A stretch of 12,127 nucleotides of DNA. Origin: Planctomycetota bacterium (GTDB lineage: Bacteria > Planctomycetota > Phycisphaerae > WQYP01). A program made the translations under genes and the position numbers. The DNA is taken from positions 1 through 12,127 of the forward strand of contig JAJZCU010000020.1 in NCBI GenBank assembly GCA_021828935.1. Reading direction: 5' to 3'. Positions within the stretch are counted from its first letter, which is position 1, and the number at the start of each line of letters is the position of its first letter. The notes below the pieces were generated by a model. It was not told where the DNA came from. It saw nothing but the letters and a program-made list of their open reading frames with translations, and made no database searches. Positions 7,916 to 12,127 of this stretch are shown here, piece by piece.

Positions 7916-8362
7916 CTATATTTTTCCCTGGCGCACCATTTCCTGACAATACCCATACAGGGCGTCATAGACCACAAATTCTTTTGCCAGCACGGCATGA
8001 TCATCGGGCAGGCCCAGATGGCGAAATCCTTCCGCGATGGCCTTAAGCCCCGCCGATTCCGGCTGATTCCATAAAGAATTATCGGTATCCGCGCCGTTTA
8101 CAATGCGGGCCAGCAGCATGAGGGCCGGGTCTTTTTCCAGACCGAATTTACTGATAATCGCGTCAAAAGAGCAATACTTGCCATGATGGCCCAGTTCGGC
8201 GTTTGGCACATCGAACGCCGTGGCGCCTTCCCGCCCGGCAATGGCCATGACCTGATCCGGCGGCGCGAATAAAAATTCCGCCTGCGGATCGACAAATTTT
8301 CTTATTAGCCAGGGGCAGGCCACCCGGTCCACCTTCACATGCTGCCGCGTAATCCATTTCAT
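7916..8362 (-). CDS. ChrB C-terminal-domain protein (chromate resistance ChrB family), copy 2
   Basis: This stand-alone 148-residue protein corresponds to the C-terminal domain of ChrB. Recognisable segments are KVDRVACPWLIRKFVDPQAE (10-29), AFDVPNAELGHHGKYCSFDA (49-68), DPALMLLARIVNGADT (78-93) and the C-terminal VYDALYGYC (131-139). Conserved D12, R13, C16, D25, D51, H59, H60, C64 and D91 are candidate metal or oxyanion ligands by inference. The ATG at 8362 is supported by AAAGGA about six bases upstream and begins exactly at the family start (MKW-T-x-x-x-VDR). A longer in-frame reading to 8713 is only antisense-frame overlap with the upstream gene. Ten bases separate it from the upstream paralogue, implying cotranscription. 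In characterised ChrB proteins this domain is fused behind an N-terminal domain; here the parts are separate genes. Confidence 0.87.
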   Translation of the reverse strand: MKWITRQHVKVDRVACPWLIRKFVDPQAEFLFAPPDQVMAIAGREGATAFDVPNAELGHHGKYCSFDAIISKFGLEKDPALMLLARIVNGADTDNSLWNQPESAGLKAIAEGFRHLGLPDDHAVLAKEFVVYDALYGYCQEMVRQGKI

Positions 8363-8372
8363 AATAATCCTT

Positions 8373-8801
8373 TCATGGGGTTGCGTGATTGTCAGCCTGA
8401 ATTTGCGCGTACACGCCGTCGAACATATCCATGGCCCGGTCAAGCGCGGCTTGGTCATTGTGGCTGATGCGCCGGATTCCCTTGCAAACCATGTCCAGCT
8501 CGGCGGCGGCGGCTTCCAGCGTGACTTCCTGCACGGCATCGGCGTCATCAATGATGCGGGCAATGGTCCGCAGGGCGGGGTCGTTGAGCGGATGCGCTGC
8601 CAGCACCGCGTGGAATGAGCAATGGCCGCCGTGGTGTGAAAATTTCGCGCCGGGAATATCAAAGGCGTGCGCGCCGGCTGGAGCCCCCGTGCTTCCTTCA
8701 GGGATAAATGCAAATGCCGCCTGCGGATCGATAAACCGGCGGATTAGCCACGCACACGCCATCCGGTCAATGCCGACATTTTCCCAAGTGACCCAATTCA
8801 T
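8373..8801 (-). CDS. ChrB C-terminal-domain protein, copy 1 (diverged, shorter C-terminus)
   Basis: This 142-residue protein is a tandem paralogue of the downstream gene. It shares WVTWENVGIDRMACAWLIRR (3-22), FIDPQA (24-29), AFDIPGAKFSHHGGHCSFHA (46-65), NDPALRTIARIIDDAD (73-88) and the positional equivalents D12, R13, C16, D25, D48, H56, H57, C61 and D88. It differs after about residue 90: the VYDALY motif of the paralogue is missing, and it ends in an acidic helical segment (ALDRAMDMFDGVYAQIQADN). This suggests duplication followed by specialisation. Its ATG overlaps the stop codon of the upstream gene in an ATGA (8798-8801), implying translational coupling. A GAGG ribosome site lies about nine bases upstream inside the previous gene. 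The function is presumed to be in sensing or detoxification with the ChrB N-terminal protein. Confidence 0.85.
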   Translation of the reverse strand: MNWVTWENVGIDRMACAWLIRRFIDPQAAFAFIPEGSTGAPAGAHAFDIPGAKFSHHGGHCSFHAVLAAHPLNDPALRTIARIIDDADAVQEVTLEAAAAELDMVCKGIRRISHNDQAALDRAMDMFDGVYAQIQADNHATP

Positions 8802-9229
8802 GACTGCTTACCTCGCCGGCTGGCCAGTTGCTCGCGTACTTTGGCCTTCAGCGCGCAACCGAAATAATCCTGGGCGACCAATTCCTGATAGCGGCGCCCT
8901 AACGACCGCAGATCCGCATCGGCCGCTTTCAGCTCGACCAACAATTCTTCGTATGCCGCTTCGGCCACCGCCTTAAATTGCTTGATTAATGTCCGTTCCG
9001 CCTGCTCATCGGGAATCTGGCTCTCCCAGCAAGTGCTTTCACCGTGCAATTCCACGATTTCAACTGCGAGCCATCGCATTTGCTCACGCGTGGCAACCGT
9101 GGCCGGCAGCACCCAGACGGAATCGTGATACAGCAATGCACCCAATCGCTTGAGTTTTCGCCATACCGACACGCGTGCCGCGCTTGGCTCGCGGGGCAGG
9201 CGATATGTAAGCAGCAGCCATTTTGCCAC
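8798..9229 (-). CDS. Stand-alone ChrB N-terminal-domain protein, candidate transcriptional regulator
   Basis: The protein matches the N-terminal domain of ChrB: KWLLLTYRLPREPSAARVSV, then WRKLKRLGALLYHDSVWVLP, then an alpha-helical, charge-rich second half. The Arg/Lys-rich VWRKLKRLGAL region is winged-helix/PaaX-like in character. ChrB of Ochrobactrum tritici is known as a chromate-responsive regulator, so a DNA-binding role is plausible. I prefer the GTG at 9229: it is preceded by AGGCGGAG with six-base spacing, gives MAKWLLLTYRLP as in the family, and leaves room for the promoter. The alternative ATG at 9268 would add 13 residues (156 total) but has no good ribosome site and lies at the predicted transcription start. 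It is the first gene of the minus-strand cluster and overlaps the next gene by four bases. A repressor role is inference from the operators upstream. Confidence 0.85.
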   Translation of the reverse strand: MAKWLLLTYRLPREPSAARVSVWRKLKRLGALLYHDSVWVLPATVATREQMRWLAVEIVELHGESTCWESQIPDEQAERTLIKQFKAVAEAAYEELLVELKAADADLRSLGRRYQELVAQDYFGCALKAKVREQLASRRGKQS

Positions 9230-9235
9230 CCAAGT

Positions 9236-9243
9236 CTCCGCCT
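9236..9243 (-). promoter_or_regulatory. Shine-Dalgarno site deciding the GTG start of the ChrB-N gene
   Basis: AGGCGGAG on the minus strand lies six bases before the GTG at 9229. The upstream ATG at 9268 has no comparable site, which favours the shorter protein. Confidence 0.6.
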
Positions 9244-9271
9244 TGTATGGGTTTCCAACGATGTTCATGCC

Positions 9272-9299
9272 ATTGTAACCACCGTTACCTCCGAGTCAA
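9272..9299 (-). promoter_or_regulatory. Promoter of the ChrB-like operon
   Basis: On the minus strand there is a -35 TTGACT (9294-9299), a 16-base spacer and a -10 TACAAT (9272-9277). The predicted transcription start falls around 9265, giving a leader of about 35 bases to the GTG at 9229. An inverted repeat GTAAC-N4-GTTAC fills the second half of the spacer and runs into the -10 box, so a protein bound there would block RNA polymerase. The arrangement is identical in spacing to the divergent promoter at 9332-9359. Confidence 0.72.
9274..9289. promoter_or_regulatory. Operator 1: GTAAC-N4-GTTAC inverted repeat
   Basis: TGTAACCACCGTTACC contains perfect 5-base arms GTAAC (9275-9279) and GTTAC (9284-9288) separated by CACC. 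It overlaps the -10 box of the ChrB-like operon. The same arms and spacer length occur in operator 2. The bound protein is unknown; autoregulation by the ChrB-N protein is the simplest hypothesis. Confidence 0.65.
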
Positions 9300-9311
9300 C
9301 CACGGTGGTTG
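9297..9311. repeat. Third palindrome between the divergent -35 boxes
   Basis: CAACCAC-G-GTGGTTG is a perfect 15-base odd-centred palindrome. It overlaps the minus-strand -35 at 9297-9299. A smaller palindrome TGGAA-T-TTCCA (9310-9320) abuts it. It shares the AACCAC half with operator 1 but not its spacing, so it may bind a second regulator or the same protein in another mode, or be chance. Confidence 0.45.
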
Positions 9312-9331
9312 GAATTTCCATCTGCACCGGC

Positions 9332-9359
9332 TTGACTTAGGTGTAACCATGGTTACAAC
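9332..9359 (+). promoter_or_regulatory. Divergent promoter towards the ferredoxin-NADP reductase gene
   Basis: On the plus strand there is a -35 TTGACT (9332-9337), a 16-base spacer and a -10 TACAAC (9354-9359), with a predicted start near 9366. Aligned with the minus-strand promoter it shows the same TTGACT-N5-GTAAC-N4-GTTACAA pattern, base for base in the named parts. It would give a leader of about 265 bases before the reductase ATG at 9631. Confidence 0.65.
9342..9357. promoter_or_regulatory. Operator 2: perfect 16-base palindrome
   Basis: TGTAACCATGGTTACA is a perfect even-centred palindrome that includes GTAAC-N4-GTTAC. It lies between the -35 and -10 of the plus-strand promoter and covers four bases of the -10. 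Its centre is 68 bp from that of operator 1. Confidence 0.75.
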
Positions 9360-9360
9360 T

Positions 9361-9630
9361 ACCGCGTTATCCGCGGTTTCGTCATGACTTGGGCTACGGG
9401 CCGCGGTCGCGTGCAACGCCGCGGAATTGTGCCGCCGGTTACATCCCGCGGTGTAGCCGTTTGGTCATGCTTTTTTGTTATGGCTTCGATGATAAACATG
9501 TATTTGCTCTATGCGCCACGCCGGGCTAATATGCTGTTGCGGATTTAATAGCAGGGAAACGAAGGTGTGACCAACGTGGTGGAATTGCCGCCGCGTGGAG
9601 GGCGTCCTTATCAATGCCAGGGAGTTTCTC
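9361..9630 (+). other. Long untranslated leader of the reductase gene with hairpins and clustered CCGCGG
   Basis: No convincing gene lies here. CCGCGG occurs four times within 81 bases (9371, 9401, 9419, 9446). ACCGCG-N5-CGCGGT (9361-9377) is an inverted repeat at the predicted transcript start. CGGTTACA and TGTAGCCG (9436-9443 and 9452-9459) can form an 8-bp RNA stem with one G-U pair and loop TCCCGCGG. A run of six T residues follows at 9471-9476, too far from the stem for a standard terminator. The leader could hold a regulatory RNA structure, or a nearer promoter may exist that I did not recognise. Confidence 0.35.
9619..9624 (+). promoter_or_regulatory. Ribosome binding site deciding the reductase start
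   Basis: AGGGAG lies six bases before the ATG at 9631. The in-frame GTG at 9595 has no equal site and would add 12 residues without family similarity. Confidence 0.65.
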
Positions 9631-10665
9631 ATGCCTGCCACGGACACGCAAATTTGCGATATTACCATTATTGGCGGCGGGCCCGTCGGCCTGTTTGCCG
9701 CGTTTTACGCCGGCTTGCGCGGGATGAAAACCCGGATCGTTGATTCATTGGACCAGCTTGGCGGGCAGTTAACCACGCTGTACCCGGAAAAGTTTGTGTA
9801 TGACGTGGCGGGATTTCCGAAAATTGTGGCCCGAGATCTGGCCCGCAATCTTGTTGATCAGGCCATGCAGTACAACCCGGAGGTATTTCTTCAGGAAAAA
9901 TTGGACACCCTGGTTTTGCGTCCCGACCAAAACTGTCTGGAACTGCGTTCCGCCAATAATATTCATTTGACGCGCACCGCAATTATTTGTGCCGGTGCCG
10001 GCGCCTTCGAACCCAAGCGACTGCCGCACGCTTCGGCCAAGCCGTTGGAAGGCAGCGGGGTGCATTATGCCGTGCGGGACAAAAGTCTTTTTCACGGCAA
10101 ACGCATTTTAATTGTGGGTGGTGGCGATTCAGCGATTGACTGGGCGGCGAACCTGCACGGCACCGCCGCGCGCGTCACGTTAATCCATCGCCGCAATCAA
10201 TTTCGGGCCCATGAGGACGGTCTTGCCAAGGCCGTGGCGACAGGCGCGGAGATTCTCACTTTTTGCGAACTTAAATCCATCGGCGCCGCCGACGGAGCCC
10301 TGAAAGAGGTTACTATATTACACAATCAGACCGGCGCACTGCGCACCATTGAAGTGGACGCCATACTGGCGCAGATCGGCTTTTCCAGCAGTCTGGGGCC
10401 GATCAAAACCTGGCCGCTGCAAATCCAGGGCAACGCCATACCCGTCGACCCATTCATGCAGACGTCAATACCGGGCGTTTTCGCGGCCGGCGATGTATGC
10501 TGCTACAAGGGAAAATTGAAGCTCATTGCCACCGGCTTCGGCGAGGCCTGTGTTGCGGTAAACTATGCCAAGACGCTCACGGACCCCAATGCCCACGCGT
10601 TCCCCGGGCACAGCAGCGATTCAGGCCCGCAGGTGGTATCCACATTTATTGACAATGCGGCTTAA
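9631..10665 (+). CDS. Thioredoxin-reductase-like ferredoxin-NADP(+) reductase (YumC type)
   Basis: This flavoprotein is expected to transfer electrons between NADPH and ferredoxin. It has an N-terminal FAD-binding ITIIGGGPVGLFAAFYAGLR (11-30, GGGPVG at 15-20), the family-specific LGGQLTTLYPEKFVYDVAGF (43-62), a second Rossmann motif ILIVGGGDSAIDWA (159-172) with HRR (186-188) likely for the NADPH phosphate, and the C-terminal FAD motif VFAAGDVCCYKGKLKLIATG (283-302). The CxxC of true thioredoxin reductases is absent, and the ALYPEK/YDVAGFPKI block matches Bacillus YumC and Chlorobium-type FNR. The 344-residue length fits. The start is set by AGGGAG at 9619-9624. It is divergent from the ChrB-like operon and preceded by a promoter with the same operator, so co-regulation is likely. 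No ferredoxin gene is visible, although the DUF2148 protein is an Fe-S candidate. Confidence 0.92.
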   Translation: MPATDTQICDITIIGGGPVGLFAAFYAGLRGMKTRIVDSLDQLGGQLTTLYPEKFVYDVAGFPKIVARDLARNLVDQAMQYNPEVFLQEKLDTLVLRPDQNCLELRSANNIHLTRTAIICAGAGAFEPKRLPHASAKPLEGSGVHYAVRDKSLFHGKRILIVGGGDSAIDWAANLHGTAARVTLIHRRNQFRAHEDGLAKAVATGAEILTFCELKSIGAADGALKEVTILHNQTGALRTIEVDAILAQIGFSSSLGPIKTWPLQIQGNAIPVDPFMQTSIPGVFAAGDVCCYKGKLKLIATGFGEACVAVNYAKTLTDPNAHAFPGHSSDSGPQVVSTFIDNAA

Positions 10666-10670
10666 ATTAA

Positions 10671-10701
10671 GCGGCGCGGCCGGGCCGCCGGAGGCCGCCG
10701 C
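10671..10701. terminator. GC-rich hairpin between convergent genes
   Basis: GCGGCGCGGCC (10671-10681) can pair with GGCCGCCGC (10693-10701), giving nine G-C pairs with a two-base bulge. It follows the reductase stop by five bases and precedes the opposing sulfotransferase stop at 10717. There is no T-run, so it is not a canonical intrinsic terminator; it may still stall or stabilise transcript ends. Confidence 0.4.
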
Positions 10702-10716
10702 CCATTACGCCGCGTT

Positions 10717-11847
10717 TCATAGCGTCAAAGTTGGGCTGTAGTAGCGGCGCGGCACGCCGAACCGTTCCTTCCAAAAACGCGGCGCGCGCTGCCCGGCCAT
10801 AAATTGTTTATCCCAATCCGGCGTGGACTTTGGGCCGGACCACACCCCGGCAATACGCCGTTGTTCGCGGCGGTCCGCCAACCAGTCGTTGTAGCTTTCA
10901 AAGACAATATGCCCATCGGGCGCATCCAGCGTGGCGGCGCGAATACGCTCGTCAAGCTCTTCATAGTGCCTTTGCTGTTCGGGCGTTAAGCGCAGCGGTT
11001 CCTCCAGGGCCTCGTAGTTCATGGCCACCAATTGTTCCCGCGCCAAGCCCGCGAATATCTGCCGTTCGCGCAGGCTCAAGGTTTGGCGGTATTGGGCCAC
11101 CCGGGCCGCGCTTACTGGCGATCCCAGCCCACGGTGATCCTTGGTGCGGGCCCGCCGCAAGGCGATTTCATGCTGATGAAATACCAGCATTTTATCATCA
11201 TATTCCTGACCAATAAATTCCATCACCCGGCGCAGGGTTTCAGCCGGGTTGGCGGCCAGCGCTTCGTAGGAAATATCAAGGAATTGCCCCGGCGGCAGCG
11301 CTGTGCGCATTGCGGCGGCGGCGTCAATGCAGCGTTGCCACACCCGTGCGGCCACGTAAATATTGGTCGGGCCGAACGACGCGGCCATCATGCTGGCGGC
11401 GACATCGCGTCCGTCGCGCGTCATGTTGATAAATTTGGCGCCGGGAAAGTCTTCGAGAATGGGCCGGTAATAGAACAGATTGTGCGGGGTCTTTTCGCCC
11501 CAGCACGCCTTGCCCACCCGGCGGGCATACCACGAGAGCACGGCGTCGAAAATTCCGCCAAAGGTTTGCCGATCCGCCAGGGTCAGAATTTCTTCAATAA
11601 CTTTATTTGAATCCGCGACGGCCAGGCCAAAATAGGGCGTCTTGAGTCCATGGATCATTTCTTCGGCCAGCACGCGGAACCGGGCCGGATCCGTCAAGTC
11701 TCCGTAGGTGTGCAGGTAAGGTTGAAAGCGCGGGTAATACCACGTGACCTCCGGCACGGCGATGCGTGGATGCATGGCCAGCATTGCCATGAGCAGGGTT
11801 GTGCCGGAGCGTTCACACCCGACGATGAAAAAAGGCTGGCCGGACAT
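10717..11847 (-). CDS. PAPS-dependent sulfotransferase family protein
   Basis: This is a 376-residue sulfotransferase-fold protein, expected to move a sulfuryl group from PAPS to an unknown acceptor. The 5'-phosphosulfate loop is IVGCERSGTTLLMAMLAMHP (8-27), with R13, S14, G15, T16 and T17. WGEKTPHNLFY (116-126) is the conserved segment after the core helix. The 3'-phosphate motif is INMTRDGRDVAASM (140-153), with R144 and S152 as likely PAPS contacts. The C-terminal third is Arg-rich and ends in FWKERFGVPRRYYSPTLTL. No signal peptide or membrane helix is seen, so it is probably cytosolic. The start ATG has GGGGG about five to ten bases upstream. It lies 33 bases downstream of an ABC ATPase gene on the same strand, so the two may be cotranscribed. 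Acceptor candidates (lipid, polysaccharide, peptide) cannot be distinguished. Confidence 0.87.
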   Translation of the reverse strand: MSGQPFFIVGCERSGTTLLMAMLAMHPRIAVPEVTWYYPRFQPYLHTYGDLTDPARFRVLAEEMIHGLKTPYFGLAVADSNKVIEEILTLADRQTFGGIFDAVLSWYARRVGKACWGEKTPHNLFYYRPILEDFPGAKFINMTRDGRDVAASMMAASFGPTNIYVAARVWQRCIDAAAAMRTALPPGQFLDISYEALAANPAETLRRVMEFIGQEYDDKMLVFHQHEIALRRARTKDHRGLGSPVSAARVAQYRQTLSLRERQIFAGLAREQLVAMNYEALEEPLRLTPEQQRHYEELDERIRAATLDAPDGHIVFESYNDWLADRREQRRIAGVWSGPKSTPDWDKQFMAGQRAPRFWKERFGVPRRYYSPTLTL

Positions 11848-11880
11848 CGATGCCCCCGCGAATAACGCGATCGGTGGCCC

Positions 11881-12127
11881 TTAGGCCAATCCCATTTTTG
11901 CGCCCGATTCCAGCGCCGCGTCCAAGAGATCACCGCGGCCCAGTTTTGGCCCGTTGATGGCGCGCAGACTTTCTTCCCGCACCAGCGCCATGCAATCACG
12001 CTTGATCCTGGAAAACTCCGGCGTGGTTACGTCATCCAGAGTTCTCGGGCGCCTGATTTTTATGTCGATCTGGGCTTTCACCGTGGCCGGGCGGCAGGTC
12101 ATCACCACAATGCGATCCGCCAGGAAA
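11881..12127 (-). CDS. ABC transporter ATP-binding protein, SsuB/TauB/NrtD type, C-terminal part (runs off window)
   Basis: Only the last 81 residues are visible, continuing beyond the window end. The reading frame is open to base 12126 and starts FLADRIVVMTCRPATVKAQI, matching the post-H-loop segment (A-x-x-L-A-D-R-V-V-V-M-x-x-R-P-G) of ATPases for sulfonate, taurine, nitrate or similar anions. A basic IRRPRTLDDVTTPEFSRIKR and a final helix AALESGAKMGLA follow. The Walker motifs lie outside the window. The internal GTG at 12106-12108 is not a real start, because the family sequence extends upstream of it. The gene precedes the sulfotransferase gene by 33 bases. The substrate cannot be assigned from this fragment. 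Confidence 0.8.
   Translation of the reverse strand, partial: FLADRIVVMTCRPATVKAQIDIKIRRPRTLDDVTTPEFSRIKRDCMALVREESLRAINGPKLGRGDLLDAALESGAKMGLA

Noticed and set aside
8363..8713. N-terminal extension of ChrB-C copy 2 to 8713
   Set aside because: It is an alternate frame inside the paralogous gene; the family start and AAAGGA site define 8362.
9436..9476. Hairpin plus T-run as an intrinsic terminator in the reductase leader
   Set aside because: Eleven bases separate the stem (ending 9459) from the T-run (9471-9476), too far for a canonical terminator; kept only as possible leader structure.
9384..9548. 54-codon open frame (ATG...TAA) in the reductase leader on the plus strand
   Set aside because: No ribosome site, basic low-information N-terminal half from GC-rich repeats, and no recognisable family. 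A regulatory leader peptide cannot be excluded but is unsupported.
1..12127. CRISPR arrays, tRNA/rRNA genes, insertion sequences, integrases
   Set aside because: No repeat-spacer pattern, cloverleaf, rRNA-like stretch, transposase motif or paired terminal repeats were recognised on reading; no systematic search could be run.

Overview
The window looks like a chromosome segment of a GC-rich Gram-negative-type (diderm) bacterium. Evidence is two predicted lipoproteins with lipoboxes, an outer-membrane efflux factor of the NodT/TolC type, and clear Shine-Dalgarno sites. The mix of YncE-like beta-propellers, a DUF2148 iron-sulfur protein, a PAPS-type sulfotransferase and a ChrB-like module would suit Planctomycetota/PVC-like or Acidobacteriota-like lineages. 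That taxonomic guess is low confidence and rests on gene content only.

Layout: (1) 10-5086, plus strand: a four-gene tripartite efflux operon (MacA-like adaptor, MacB-type ATPase, MacB-type permease, NodT-family outer-membrane lipoprotein). (2) 5088-9229 (or 9268), minus strand: a six-gene cluster. In transcription order it encodes a stand-alone ChrB N-terminal-domain protein, two tandem ChrB C-terminal-domain proteins, a cytosolic YncE-like beta-propeller, a DUF2148 [Fe-S] protein and a YncE-like beta-propeller lipoprotein. (3) 9230-9630: a divergent regulatory region. (4) 9631-10665, plus strand: a thioredoxin-reductase-like ferredoxin-NADP reductase (YumC type). (5) 10717-11847, minus strand: a sulfotransferase. 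(6) 11881 to the window end, minus strand: the 3' end of a SsuB/TauB-type ABC ATPase.

The most interesting part is 5088-10665. The intergenic region carries two divergent promoters with identical architecture, TTGACT-N5-GTAAC-N4-GTTACAA, one facing the ChrB-like operon and one facing the ferredoxin-NADP reductase. Each contains an inverted repeat (GTAAC-N4-GTTAC) between -35 and -10 that runs into the -10 box. This suggests one repressor, plausibly the ChrB-N protein, co-controls the whole set. The working hypothesis is a metal/oxyanion or redox-responsive regulon in which a split ChrB senses, the ferredoxin-NADP reductase and DUF2148 protein handle electrons or Fe-S chemistry, and two propellers act in cytosol and envelope. 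No chromate transporter ChrA is visible in the window. The efflux operon converges on this cluster with one nucleotide between stop codons, so it need not be functionally linked.
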